A stretch of DNA of 64,000 nucleotides from the NCBI RefSeq assembly GCF_001514535.1, contig NZ_BCNO01000002.1, positions 124,001 through 188,000 on the forward strand, in the 5' to 3' direction. This DNA comes from Thermodesulfovibrio aggregans. Lineage in GTDB: Bacteria; Nitrospirota; Thermodesulfovibrionia; Thermodesulfovibrionales; Thermodesulfovibrionaceae. The position numbers were made by a program, and so were the translations under genes. The notes under the pieces are model-generated. The model was not told the origin of the DNA and did no database searches. It worked only from the letters and a program-made list of their open reading frames with translations. Each line of letters starts with the position of its first letter. Position 1 is the first letter of the stretch. Positions 25,748-33,875 of the stretch are shown piece after piece.

Positions 25748-26140
25748 ATGAAACTGGATGGAATTGAAAGAGAACAGATAATCATAAATCCATACAGAAA
25801 ATTAGAGGTGAACTTCACAAATTCACAGGATAATATTCAAATCCAGACGGGTGTTAACAGAAAGGAACAACTCAATGACTCAAACCTAATTCAAAATGCT
25901 CAGAAAAATACAATATCTCAGGAAGAACTTAACAAACTCATGGAAGAACTAAGGCACAAGTTCAGCATGCTTGAAAAGTATTTGCAGATAGATATAGACC
26001 AGCAACTTCAAATACCAATTTCAAAAATTATTGATATGAGAACAGAAGAGGTGATAAGACAGATTCCGCCTGATTGGATTGTTGAAATCCTCAGAAGGAT
26101 GGAAGAACTAAGAGGAGTTTTATACTCCAAGGAGGTTTAA
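25748..26140 (+). CDS. flaG: FlaG-family flagellar protein
   Basis: A 130-residue protein. The C-terminal 75 residues carry the FlaG pattern (LRHKFSMLEKYLQIDIDQQL, then VIRQIPPDWIVEILRRM). FlaG proteins influence filament length. A Shine-Dalgarno AAGGAG precedes the ATG, and the stop codon directly abuts the fliD start (TAAATG). The N-terminal 55 residues are unordered and poorly conserved, as usual for the family. Confidence 0.85.
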   Translation: MKLDGIEREQIIINPYRKLEVNFTNSQDNIQIQTGVNRKEQLNDSNLIQNAQKNTISQEELNKLMEELRHKFSMLEKYLQIDIDQQLQIPISKIIDMRTEEVIRQIPPDWIVEILRRMEELRGVLYSKEV

Positions 26141-27469
26141 ATGGCAGACCTTTATATTTCAGGTCTTACAGGAACATTTGATTCAGGTCAAATGATAGAT
26201 AAACTTTTACAGGTAAAACAGCAACCCATTACAGTACTAACTCAGAAAAAAGCATTACTTCAGGCAAAGGTAACAAGCCTTAACAATCTTTATGGTGCAC
26301 TCAGTAGCTTACAGAGTTTTTTCAACGACCTTGACATAAATAGCATTTTTTCAACCAAGAAAGCAACATCTTCAGATACATCAGTATTAGAGGCAACTGC
26401 CACATCAGATACTCCAAATCTCTCAATGAACATAACAGTAAACAAACTTTCACAGACAGAGATGAGAGCTACCTCGTCTGGTTTAAGCTCATTGACAAGT
26501 ACATTTTCATCATCAGGCACTTTAACTCTCAAATACTGGAAAAACAACTCAGATTTTGAAACCTTTAACATAAACTACTCAGCAGGGCAAACTCTAAATG
26601 ATCTTGTGAATAACATAAATTCAAGCCAGAACAAAATCAAAGCATCTGTTTACTATACAGGAACAGACTATAGATTGCTCCTAACCGAATCAGATACAGC
26701 AAACTCATCAAAAGAAACAGATACAGCAACTTCCTCTTATGTTATTGAGGCAAGCGGTATGCCTGCAGAACTTGGAGAACTTGATACGCCAATTCAGAAT
26801 GCACAGAATGCTTCAATAACAATAGGAAATTCCACAACACCTGTGACAAGTCCGACAAACACATTTTCAGAATTGCTTACAGGACTCAATGTAACAGTTA
26901 AAAAAACAGGTTCTACCACATTAACAGTTAGTGAAGACAACTCAAAGGTCTCAAGTACTCTTAACAACTTTGTATCAAACTATAACAATGTCATATCCTT
27001 AGTAAACTCAATGTCAGGTAAGGGAGCTCAGTTTCAGGGTGATAGCACCATCACTACGATAAAAACAGGTTTTATAAGGCTTCTAAATCCGCTTGTTAAC
27101 GCTGGTTTAATCAACTACTCTGATAAAGACGGAACAATTTCAATAAACAACGATGCACTTCAGTCTTTACAATCATCAAATCCTGATAAGTTGAAGGAAA
27201 TTCTTACAACACTCAAAGACTCTTTCAGTAACTCACTAAACAACTGGACATCTACCATAAAGCTATATAGTAATACAGGTGATTCACAGATTAATTTGAT
27301 CAATCAGAAAATTTCATCAATGCAGGAGTATCTTGCAAAGTATGAAGAAAGACTAAGAAGAGAGTATGCCCAGCTTGAGTCTTTCATATCCCAGACGAAT
27401 CAAATAAGTTCAAGAATACAGGACTTTATGACAACACTTTCAGAAATGACCAAGGGAGGTAACAAATGA
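26141..27469 (+). CDS. fliD: Flagellar filament cap protein FliD
   Basis: A 442-residue hook-associated protein 2. The N terminus (GLTGTFDSGQMIDKLLQVKQQPI) and the C-terminal coiled-coil region (NLINQKISSMQEYLAKYEERL) flank a variable central region, as in the family. It caps the growing filament and helps flagellin fold in place. It overlaps fliS by four bases (ATGA). A Shine-Dalgarno lies inside the flaG end. Confidence 0.95.
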   Translation: MADLYISGLTGTFDSGQMIDKLLQVKQQPITVLTQKKALLQAKVTSLNNLYGALSSLQSFFNDLDINSIFSTKKATSSDTSVLEATATSDTPNLSMNITVNKLSQTEMRATSSGLSSLTSTFSSSGTLTLKYWKNNSDFETFNINYSAGQTLNDLVNNINSSQNKIKASVYYTGTDYRLLLTESDTANSSKETDTATSSYVIEASGMPAELGELDTPIQNAQNASITIGNSTTPVTSPTNTFSELLTGLNVTVKKTGSTTLTVSEDNSKVSSTLNNFVSNYNNVISLVNSMSGKGAQFQGDSTITTIKTGFIRLLNPLVNAGLINYSDKDGTISINNDALQSLQSSNPDKLKEILTTLKDSFSNSLNNWTSTIKLYSNTGDSQINLINQKISSMQEYLAKYEERLRREYAQLESFISQTNQISSRIQDFMTTLSEMTKGGNK

Positions 27470-27891
27470 CCTATGTAGATGCATATCTGCAGAGCAAAGT
27501 GATGGGAGCTGATGCTCTTGAGCTCATAACAATGCTTTATGATAAAGCAATTGTTTCTCTTAATATTGCCAAAGATGCAATAATTAAAGGAGTTGATGAC
27601 CCGGAACTTGTGAAGAAAAAGGTTACTGAGCTAAGCAGGGCAACAGACATAGTGTATTATCTCAATGATATTCTTGACAGACAGAGAGGTGGGCAGATTG
27701 CGGAGAATTTAAGCACAATCTATAACATACTCGCAGAAGAACTGGTAAGGGCAAATCTTTTTAACGATGTTGAAACAATCTCAAAGTGCATAGAGATTTT
27801 AGAAAACCTTAAGTCAGCATGGGAAGATGTAAAAAAACAAATAAGAGAGAACCAAAATGAGCCAACAAAAGCCGTTGCTGGATCAATCTAA
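27466..27891 (+). CDS. fliS: Flagellin export chaperone FliS
   Basis: A 141-residue cytoplasmic chaperone that binds the flagellin C terminus. Conserved FliS features are the N-terminal YLQSKVMGADALELITMLYDKAI and the central LSRATDIVYYLNDILDRQRGG. The start overlaps fliD. The 3' end overlaps the next small gene by 35 bases. The family usually pairs with FliD and flagellin, as here. Confidence 0.95.
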   Translation: MTYVDAYLQSKVMGADALELITMLYDKAIVSLNIAKDAIIKGVDDPELVKKKVTELSRATDIVYYLNDILDRQRGGQIAENLSTIYNILAEELVRANLFNDVETISKCIEILENLKSAWEDVKKQIRENQNEPTKAVAGSI

Positions 27892-28123
27892 AATAAGGGT
27901 AATTTTAAATAAAGCCCAATTTGCTCTCAAAGAAGACCGTTATGACGAAGCTCTGCAAGCTTTGAGTGAGATAGAGATTGAAGACATGAGAAAACTTCAC
28001 TATGAAGAACTTCATGCAATTGGAAAACTTATCATATATTTAAAAGAGCTTGCCGAAGAAAAAAAATTGGGCATAGTTGAAAAACTCAGGATGATTCAGG
28101 CAAGCAAGGAATATTTAGAATAA
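27857..28123 (+). CDS. Small helical protein in the FliT position
   Basis: An 88-residue helical protein starting inside fliS in another frame. Position after fliD-fliS and the all-helical, charged character suggest a FliT-like chaperone, but I see no diagnostic motif. The sequence contains an amphipathic helix pattern (ALKEDRYDEALQALSEIEIE). No other promoter is evident, so it depends on the fliD-fliS transcript. It ends just before the convergent selenoprotein gene. Confidence 0.6.
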   Translation: MSQQKPLLDQSKIRVILNKAQFALKEDRYDEALQALSEIEIEDMRKLHYEELHAIGKLIIYLKELAEEKKLGIVEKLRMIQASKEYLE

Positions 28124-28128
28124 AAGCA

Positions 28129-28320
28129 TCATGCTCTGTCACAGGAGCGTCTCGATATCATATCCCATGTCTCTTCATCAATTTCATTAAGATATTCGGA
28201 AACTTTAAACTCTGCTCCGCACTCACTACAGCGGAGCTCTATTCTCGTTCAGTAGAAGTATATTAAAACAGTGCTTTTACAGTATTTGCATTTCGTATTT
28301 TTCAGAATTCTCTTTCGCAT
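28129..28320 (-). CDS. Dual-CXXC small selenoprotein with in-frame UGA (Sec24)
   Basis: A 63-codon gene. Reading codon 24 (TGA, 28251-28249) as selenocysteine gives a protein with CKYC at residues 11-14, then FYU at 22-24, and CSEC at 31-34, ending in SCDRA. The layout C-x2-C-x9-U-x6-C-x2-C matches the family I recall as dual CXXC motif small (seleno)protein. A SECIS-like hairpin follows the UGA by 11 bases: 7-bp perfect stem (28214-28220 with 28231-28237), ten-base loop with G second, as required in bacterial SECIS elements. It sits divergent to yedE of a selenium gene cluster. The promoter is so close that the mRNA is nearly leaderless, and no Shine-Dalgarno is visible. Standard gene calling would miss it. 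Function of the family is unknown, probably thiol/selenol redox. Confidence 0.82.
28214..28237 (-). promoter_or_regulatory. SECIS-like hairpin of the selenoprotein
   Basis: A perfect 7-bp stem, GCTCCGC and GCGGAGC on the minus strand, with a ten-base loop TGTAGTGAGT. The apical loop begins 18 bases after the UGA, inside the 16-37 base range known for bacterial SECIS, and G is within the first two loop positions. Confidence 0.8.
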
Positions 28321-28328
28321 AAATTTTA

Positions 28329-28357
28329 ATTCTACAATACATTGAAAAAACTGTCAA
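28329..28357 (-). promoter_or_regulatory. Sigma70-type promoter for the selenoprotein, near-leaderless
   Basis: Minus strand TTGACA (28357-28352), 17-base spacer, TAGAAT (28334-28329). The -10 box ends eight bases before the ATG, so the expected leader is only about two or three bases. Confidence 0.78.
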
Positions 28358-28408
28358 ATTCAAAAGAAGAAATCTATTAATGTGTGATAATCCATAGATA
28401 AAAACAAT

Positions 28409-28437
28409 TTTACATATTGGTTTTGAAAAATTAAAAT
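28409..28437 (+). promoter_or_regulatory. Sigma70-type promoter for yedE cluster
   Basis: TTTACA (28409-28414), 17-base spacer, TAAAAT (28432-28437). The leader to the ATG at 28462 is short and contains AAGGAGGG. It is divergent from the selenoprotein promoter; the two are about 50 bases apart. Confidence 0.75.
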
Positions 28438-28461
28438 ATTCAAAAACGTGAAGGAGGGTGT

Positions 28462-29553
28462 ATGGAGGGCTTTAAAAACTTATTTGCAACGCGGTGGGGA
28501 ATTATTTTTGTTGGTTTGGTTATCGGAGTTTTGGCTCCAGTTCTTCAAAATCTTGGAAATCCTCCAAACATGGGTATCTGTGTTGCCTGCATGGAAAGGG
28601 ATATGGCTGGTGCTTTGGGACTACACAGGGCAGCAGTTGTTCAGTATATGAGACCTGAGATTATTGGCTTTGTTCTTGGAGCTTTCCTTTCTGCAATTGC
28701 CTTCAGAGAGTACAGACCTCGTGGAGGTTCTGCACCGTTTATAAGATTCATTCTTGGTGTTTTTGCAATGATTGGTGCACTGGTTTTTCTTGGTTGCCCC
28801 TGGAGAACACTTCTCAGGCTTGCAGGTGGAGATGGAAACGCTATCTTTGGTTTACTTGGTCTGATTTTTGGAATATGGCTTGGAACAAGATTTTTAAAAG
28901 CAGGATACTCTCTTGGAAGAACACAGACAGCACCATCTAAGGCAGCAGGTATTGCTTTCCCTGCTCTGATGTTTGGTTTTCTCTTACTTTTACTCATTGA
29001 CCCTCAGCCGCAGGGCGAAGCAAGAGGAATGCTGCTTTTTTACAGCTTAAAAGGACCTGGTTCACAGCATGCTCCTTTATTTATATCTCTCGGAGTTGGT
29101 TTGTTAATAGGAGTTCTTGCTCAGAGAAGTAGATTCTGCACAATGGGAGCATTCAGAGACTTGATACTATTCAAGCAGGGACATCTTTTCTCAGGCGTGG
29201 CTGCTCTTTTTGTAGCAGCAGTTATAACAAATCTCATACTCGGACAGTTTAATCCGGGGTTTGAAAAACAGCCCATTGCCCATACAATGCAACTATGGAA
29301 CTTTCTCGGAATGACACTTGCAGGACTTGCATTTACCCTTGCAGGTGGATGTCCGGGAAGACAGCTTTTCATGTCCGGAGAGGGAGATGCTGATGCAGCA
29401 ATATTTGCCTCTGGTATGATTGTTGGTGCAGCAGTAGCCCACAACTTTGGACTTGCAAGCTCACCGGCTGGAATTGGTCCAAATGGAGCAGTGGCAACAA
29501 TAGTTGGATTAGTAGTTTGCGTAATAATAGGATTAACGATGAGAAGGAGGTAA
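28462..29553 (+). CDS. yedE: YedE-family putative selenium transporter
   Basis: A 363-residue polytopic membrane protein of the YeeE/YedE family, selenium-associated branch. The two-fold family motifs are visible: GCPWRTLLRLAGGDGN (around residues 113-129) and GGCPGRQLFMSGEGD near residue 296. Other Cys motifs are GICVACMERD and SRFCTMGAFRD. It is followed after three bases by a YedF/TusA-like gene, the arrangement known from selenium-utilising bacteria. Transport of a selenium species is inferred from these family links, not shown directly. Confidence 0.88.
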   Translation: MEGFKNLFATRWGIIFVGLVIGVLAPVLQNLGNPPNMGICVACMERDMAGALGLHRAAVVQYMRPEIIGFVLGAFLSAIAFREYRPRGGSAPFIRFILGVFAMIGALVFLGCPWRTLLRLAGGDGNAIFGLLGLIFGIWLGTRFLKAGYSLGRTQTAPSKAAGIAFPALMFGFLLLLLIDPQPQGEARGMLLFYSLKGPGSQHAPLFISLGVGLLIGVLAQRSRFCTMGAFRDLILFKQGHLFSGVAALFVAAVITNLILGQFNPGFEKQPIAHTMQLWNFLGMTLAGLAFTLAGGCPGRQLFMSGEGDADAAIFASGMIVGAAVAHNFGLASSPAGIGPNGAVATIVGLVVCVIIGLTMRRR

Positions 29554-29556
29554 AAA

Positions 29557-29775
29557 ATGGCTGAGATTGTTGATGCAAGAGGGCTTTCCTGCCCTGAGCC
29601 TGTTCTTTTAACTCTTGAAACAATAAAAAAACTTGGGAAAGGTGAAATAGAGATTTTAGTGGATACTGATACATCCCGTGAAAATGTATCCCGTGCTGCT
29701 ACCTCAATGGGATGGCAGATTGAAAATGTCAGCGAAGAAGGCTCTGGTTACAGGATAAGGATAAAAAAGGATTAA
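29557..29775 (+). CDS. YedF/TusA-like sulfurtransferase-type protein (selenium carrier candidate)
   Basis: A 72-residue TusA-fold protein. The catalytic motif CPEP with C12 lies in DARGLSCPEPVLL. The rest follows the SirA/TusA pattern (VDTDTSRENVSRAATSMGW). In bacteria with a yedE neighbour this gene is called YedF and is thought to handle a selenium intermediate. It starts three bases after yedE and ends two bases before the DUF3343 gene. AGGAGG precedes the ATG. Confidence 0.88.
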   Translation: MAEIVDARGLSCPEPVLLTLETIKKLGKGEIEILVDTDTSRENVSRAATSMGWQIENVSEEGSGYRIRIKKD

Positions 29776-29777
29776 TC

Positions 29778-30314
29778 ATGAAATTCTTTAAAAAACTATT
29801 TAAAGAAAAGCCCCTGTCTTCTGACAGGGGTATCCTTATCTTTGAAAATACATCAGAAGTCATAAAAGCAGAAAATATTCTCAAACAGCATGGATACAAA
29901 GTCAAAGTCGTAGGACCACCTGCCCATGTAAGAAAGGGATGTGACCTCGCTATTGAGTTTCCAGTTGTTGAAGCAATGGGAATTCTCAATACTCTTGAAA
30001 ATCAAGGACTTATGCCAATTGATTTTCTGCCATCAAATGATGGCAATCTGAAACCCGTTGACCTCTTTCATATCAAAGACTACGGAAGATTCATTATGGT
30101 CAGGGCAGCCAACATGAAGATAACAGTGCATAAAAGTACCCTCACAATTGTTAATGTATCAGGAGGAGGATGCCCTGATGTTCCGTATCTGGCAGCCTGC
30201 CTTGTAGGTAAAAGACTTGATGAAGCAGCCGAGCCAAGACAGCTCGGACATACTCTTTGTGGATATGCCCTTCAGTTAGCCTATGATAAAATAAAAGAAT
30301 TATGCTTGCAATAA
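29778..30314 (+). CDS. DUF3343-containing selenium-cluster protein
   Basis: A 178-residue protein. The N-terminal 80 residues look like DUF3343 (ILIFENTSEVIKAENILKQHG, quoted in part), a domain often found with selenium genes and considered a putative Se/S carrier. The second half contains NVSGGGCPDVPYLAACLVGK and a further Cys in TLCGYALQ; these Cys residues may carry selenium. It overlaps the next gene by 13 bases. Function is unknown; the role assigned to the domain is inference from co-occurrence. Confidence 0.75.
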   Translation: MKFFKKLFKEKPLSSDRGILIFENTSEVIKAENILKQHGYKVKVVGPPAHVRKGCDLAIEFPVVEAMGILNTLENQGLMPIDFLPSNDGNLKPVDLFHIKDYGRFIMVRAANMKITVHKSTLTIVNVSGGGCPDVPYLAACLVGKRLDEAAEPRQLGHTLCGYALQLAYDKIKELCLQ

Positions 30315-31153
30315 TAGGAACTGTTCCTGAAGAGGACTTCCCAATTACTTCTGACAGAGTTCATCTGGATGGTAACTATTTAATTCTCAATAATAGAAAA
30401 ATTCCCATAAATAGAGGAACACCTGCATTGATTGCCTCAGCCTGTAAAATTTTTGAAATACTTGGAAAAGACATGCCATATGTTTATCTTGTTGGAGATA
30501 CTGGAAAGGGTTATGGAAGTAAAAAGCTATATGAATACTTTGCTCAAGATGTAAAAAATCAAACTTTTGACACACTTACATTTCACTACCTCATGCCTGA
30601 TGCTGATTGGTGTAATAAGATTCTTCTTTCTATTGATGAGCTAAACAGACGACCCTTTTTAATAGCAGATGCAGGTTTTATGTATGCAGCAAAGATGAGC
30701 GGAAATGCAAAGTATTTTGACCTTTTTACACCAGACCCCGGAGAGCTTGCATTTTTAGCTGATGAAGAGGCACCACATCCTTTTTACACAAGAGGTTTTC
30801 TTCTTCAAGATGAAAGCAAGGTGGAAGAACTCATTAAAAGAGCCTATAAACACGAAAACGCAGCAAAATATCTGCTTGTCAAAGGCAGAAGAGACTACAT
30901 TGCAAAAGATGGTAAAATCTTAGACATCGTATCAGAGCCGTGCATTGAAGCTCTTGAGCCAATTGGTGGAACTGGAGACAGTCTTACAGGCATAGTTTCA
31001 GCTTTGATTGACTCAGGATATGAAACAGAGAGGGCATGCAGCCTGGCAGCTAAAATTAACAGAGTTGCAGGAAAACTCTCAAAACCAGAGCCATCAACCC
31101 AGATTTGGGAAATCATAAAATTCATTCCAGATGCATTTGGCTTACTTGTATGA
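30302..31153 (+). CDS. NAD(P)H-hydrate-dehydratase/ribokinase-fold protein of the selenium cluster
   Basis: A 283-residue protein with the ATP-binding GGTGDSLTGI motif (around residue 221) near the C terminus, equivalent to [10 protein letters not shown] in the Nnr C-terminal kinase domain present elsewhere in this window (44734-46254). The region LFTPDPGELAFL also matches that fold. It is the last gene of the yedE-yedF-DUF3343 set. Its real substrate is unlikely to be NAD(P)H hydrate, because a complete Nnr is present. It ends 12 bases into the convergent TPR gene. Confidence 0.7.
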   Translation: MLAIIGTVPEEDFPITSDRVHLDGNYLILNNRKIPINRGTPALIASACKIFEILGKDMPYVYLVGDTGKGYGSKKLYEYFAQDVKNQTFDTLTFHYLMPDADWCNKILLSIDELNRRPFLIADAGFMYAAKMSGNAKYFDLFTPDPGELAFLADEEAPHPFYTRGFLLQDESKVEELIKRAYKHENAAKYLLVKGRRDYIAKDGKILDIVSEPCIEALEPIGGTGDSLTGIVSALIDSGYETERACSLAAKINRVAGKLSKPEPSTQIWEIIKFIPDAFGLLV

Positions 31154-31690
31154 CCTTATACGCTGAATTGCCTCTGCTGCCTGTGGATCACCGAGCTGAT
31201 AGAGTTTCTCATATAGTTTCAATGCTTCTTCGTATTGTTTTTTTCTTTCCTTAAGTAGGGCAAGGTTATAGAGAGCTGTCTTATTTTCAGGATTCATGGA
31301 AAGAACCTTTCTGAAGCATTCTTCAGCCACTGAGAGATTTCCCATTTTTGCGTGAATTACGCCGTAGTTGATGATTATTGAAACATTATCAGGAGCTTGA
31401 TCTAAAGCTATCTGTGAATAATGAGATGCTTCCTTTAAGTTACCAATCAAAAGATAAAGAGTAGCTATTTTATCAAGAATTTTTGGGTCCTGTTTCCCGG
31501 TAACTCTGAGATATTCTTTATATTCAGAGATCGCATCAGAGTAATTTCCTTTTAATTCAAAATCCTGAGCCCTGTATAGATAATCAGCTGTTTGGAGAGT
31601 TTCTGTATTAAAATGATGCAGTGGAATTTCAATGGTTTTTCTCTCCTGTTTGTCTGTTGAGATTGATTTTAAAGGTTTCTCTTTAGTCAA
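31142..31690 (-). CDS. Short TPR-repeat protein
   Basis: A 182-residue protein with about four TPR units (AAYS-like patterns NYSDAISEYKEYL, NLKEASHYSQIAL, NLSVAEECFRKVL and QYEEALKLYEKLY). It has no signal peptide. The start is a TTG with no visible Shine-Dalgarno and an in-frame stop two codons upstream, so the N terminus is uncertain and the gene could be a truncated remnant or start elsewhere. The upstream sequence is a GC-rich palindromic element. Its role is unknown. Confidence 0.6.
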   Translation of the reverse strand: MTKEKPLKSISTDKQERKTIEIPLHHFNTETLQTADYLYRAQDFELKGNYSDAISEYKEYLRVTGKQDPKILDKIATLYLLIGNLKEASHYSQIALDQAPDNVSIIINYGVIHAKMGNLSVAEECFRKVLSMNPENKTALYNLALLKERKKQYEEALKLYEKLYQLGDPQAAEAIQRIRSYK

Positions 31691-31770
31691 CTGTCAACTT
31701 ACAGGAGGTCGGTTGCGCCACTCGGAGTCTGCCATAACCACCATGGCGCCCATTTTGGCAGTTATGACAT
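31686..31770. repeat. GC-rich palindromic intergenic element
   Basis: A stretch much richer in GC than its surroundings. It holds a perfect tandem 7-mer GTCAACT (31686-31699), a near palindrome ACTCGGAGT, and two inverted arms TGCCATAAC (31730-31738) and GTTATGACA (31761-31769), with TGGCA at 31756-31760. It could be a REP- or MITE-like element. Only one copy was seen in the window. Confidence 0.4.
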
Positions 31771-31806
31771 CCTTCCTCCATTTTTTAAGTCCTATCAAGT
31801 CCTTTC

Positions 31807-32208
31807 TCACAATAAATTTAATTTCCTTAGAATCTCTGCAAGTTCATCTCTCTCTTTAGCATATTCCCGCAAGGCATTAATCCAGTCTCCAAGTCTGTAT
31901 TTTGCCTCAAGCTCTCTTAGTGCTTCCTCCTTTGCCTTTTCTTTAAATGTTTTTCTATCCCAGAGAAGAAGTCCAACAAATACTCCACAGAGTCCACCAA
32001 AAACAGCAAGCATGGCTATCATAAGATTTTGCATGAACTCAAGACGCCTGTCAACAGAGTCTTTAAACTCCTTTAGAGTTGTTTCAACTCCTATAAGTCT
32101 TTCTCTATCCTCCTGAGAAAACTCACTTGCTCGGGCTATTGATATGGATGTTAAAAATACAAATACAATAACCAGAGCAATAACAGTAAGTTTATATAAA
32201 GTTTTCAT
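31807..32208 (-). CDS. Signal-anchored coiled-coil membrane protein
   Basis: A protein of about 133 residues. A signal peptide or anchor (ISIARA-SEF) is followed by a coiled coil (about residues 30-55), a transmembrane helix (NLMIAMLAVFGGLCGVFVGLLL, quoted in part) and a charged C terminus. I prefer the ATG at 32208 because AAGGGGGGA lies about seven bases upstream; a TTG at 32214 is possible. The layout resembles small proteins common in thermophiles. Function is unknown. Confidence 0.6.
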   Translation of the reverse strand: MKTLYKLTVIALVIVFVFLTSISIARASEFSQEDRERLIGVETTLKEFKDSVDRRLEFMQNLMIAMLAVFGGLCGVFVGLLLWDRKTFKEKAKEEALRELEAKYRLGDWINALREYAKERDELAEILRKLNLL

Positions 32209-32293
32209 ATTCAATCCCCCCTTATTTTGCCTTTTCTTTAAATGTTTTTATCCCGAAATTTTTTAATTCCGTATCTGTGTTTCATGTTCAATT

Positions 32294-33250
32294 CTAACAA
32301 ATACTAACGAGAGTGTCAATGAGTTTTTCATTGATTCTTAAGGATATTTCAAGATAGCACAGCTCAGGCTTAAATGCTTTTTCCTTTAACTTTACAAAGT
32401 CTTTTTTTGTTGTGATTAGGAGGTCTGCATTCCGTGCGAGTTTTTCAATTTTTTTGATAACTCTCTCATCGTATTTTTTGTGATCGATGAATTTTTTCTG
32501 TCCGATGATATTGAGATTGAGCGATTTAAGGCAATCTATAAAGCTCTGAAAATTACCAATTCCTGCAAAGGCAAAAACTTTTTTGCCATATGGATTAACT
32601 TGTCTATCATGCCTATCTTTTATCCCCTCAACTGTGAGAGGTGCAAAATATATTTTTTTAATGCCGAAGGTATTAAGTTTTTCTTTCAGCTTTTCATTTT
32701 CCTTTTTAGTAATGAAAACCATGTCTGCCTCAGAGATTTCACTGAGAGGAGACCTGAGAGGTCCGAATGGAACAAGACGGCAGTTACCAAATCCTCTGTA
32801 TCCGTCAACAAGCAGAATATTTAAATCTCTGTAAAGCTTCCAGTGCTGAAATCCATCATCAAGAATGAATATGACTCTGTCATGCTCATCAAATCCAAGT
32901 TTTTCAATTGCATAAACTCCTCCAGCAAATCTATCAGCACTCTTTACTACTATGAGTCCTTCCATAGCCATCATCAATGGCTCATCTCCAGCATCCTCTG
33001 CATTCATCTCTTGAGAGACTATGAAAGGACCTTTAAGCCTACCCCTGTATCCCCGTGTAAGAATAACAGGTAAGTATCCTCTTTTTTTTAATTCCTTTGA
33101 AAGAGCCACTGTAAAAGGAGTTTTTCCTGTTCCTCCAACTGTCAGATTTCCAACACTTATTACTGGAAATGGAAGTTTTCTCTGTTGTTTCAGAGCGTTG
33201 TTTTTTTTACGGAGATAGAAAAATAGATAAATTCTCTCAAAAATATTCAT
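32294..33250 (-). CDS. lpxK: Tetraacyldisaccharide 4'-kinase
   Basis: A protein of about 318 residues that phosphorylates the lipid A precursor, showing that the cell makes lipopolysaccharide. The Walker A-like P-loop is VGNLTVGGTGKTPF; the VILTRGYRGRLKG and ILDDGFQHWKLYRD motifs are hallmark. The start could be GTG at 33265 or ATG at 33250; the latter gives the usual N terminus. It overlaps the phosphatase gene upstream. No other lpx gene is in the window. Confidence 0.94.
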   Translation of the reverse strand: MNIFERIYLFFYLRKKNNALKQQRKLPFPVISVGNLTVGGTGKTPFTVALSKELKKRGYLPVILTRGYRGRLKGPFIVSQEMNAEDAGDEPLMMAMEGLIVVKSADRFAGGVYAIEKLGFDEHDRVIFILDDGFQHWKLYRDLNILLVDGYRGFGNCRLVPFGPLRSPLSEISEADMVFITKKENEKLKEKLNTFGIKKIYFAPLTVEGIKDRHDRQVNPYGKKVFAFAGIGNFQSFIDCLKSLNLNIIGQKKFIDHKKYDERVIKKIEKLARNADLLITTKKDFVKLKEKAFKPELCYLEISLRINEKLIDTLVSIC

Positions 33251-33875
33251 CTTTCCAGAAAACACCGTTTATGAGTTTGACAACAGGAGTCTTTTCATAA
33301 AACTCAATTATGTTTACACAGGCAAAATCCTGCTCAATTCTGAAGATGTTTTCAAGGGGCATTCCAAGAATATTGCATAAGATTACCCTGTTTATTCCTC
33401 CGTGGGCTGTAATAAAAATCTGGCTGTTTTTATGGTTTTTGATGATTTTTTTTAATGCTTCAGAGGCTCTTTTACTTACCTCTATTGTAGATTCTCCATC
33501 TGGAGGTGAAAACTTTGCAGGATTAAGCCTCCATCTTTCAAAATCATCAGGATAGAGAGATACAATCTCATTTATGCTTAATCCTTCCCACTTTCCAAAG
33601 CTTCGCTCTTTTAGAGTCTCCTCAGGTTTTACCTCAAGCGAAAGTGTTTTACCTAAAATTTCTGCTGATGCAAGAGCTCTTTTAAGGGGTGATGAGTAGA
33701 TGAGTTCAGGTTTAAGGCTGTATTTCCTGACATAATCTTTTAAAAAAATGGCAGTTTTTTCAATCTGAGTCTGTCCTTCTCTGCTTAAAGGAACATCAAT
33801 GTGACCTTTGTAAACTTTTTTTGGTCCTTCGGTCTGTCCATGTCTTAATAGATAAATTACAACTGTTGGCTCCAT
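33237..33875 (-). CDS. Histidine phosphatase family protein (alpha-ribazole phosphatase-like)
   Basis: A 212-residue phosphoglycerate mutase-like phosphatase. The catalytic motif is LLRHGQTEG near residue 9, and the second His is in ITAHGGINR. The IYSSPLKRALASAE and ERSFGKWEG segments are family hallmarks. Because its start overlaps the cobO stop by one base, it may be CobC, the alpha-ribazole-phosphate phosphatase of cobamide assembly. General phosphatases of this family look alike, so this is inference. Confidence 0.82.
   Translation of the reverse strand: MEPTVVIYLLRHGQTEGPKKVYKGHIDVPLSREGQTQIEKTAIFLKDYVRKYSLKPELIYSSPLKRALASAEILGKTLSLEVKPEETLKERSFGKWEGLSINEIVSLYPDDFERWRLNPAKFSPPDGESTIEVSKRASEALKKIIKNHKNSQIFITAHGGINRVILCNILGMPLENIFRIEQDFACVNIIEFYEKTPVVKLINGVFWKDEYF

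Noticed and set aside
28129-28320. Reading the 28129-28320 gene as a dead gene because of the stop at codon 24
   Set aside because: The stop is UGA, a SECIS-like hairpin sits at the right distance, both CXXC motifs remain on either side and the rest has no further stops. The selenium cluster next to it fits.
29369-29674. Antisense frames across yedE and yedF
   Set aside because: They overlap conserved genes in the opposite direction with low-complexity leucine/glutamine-rich translations.
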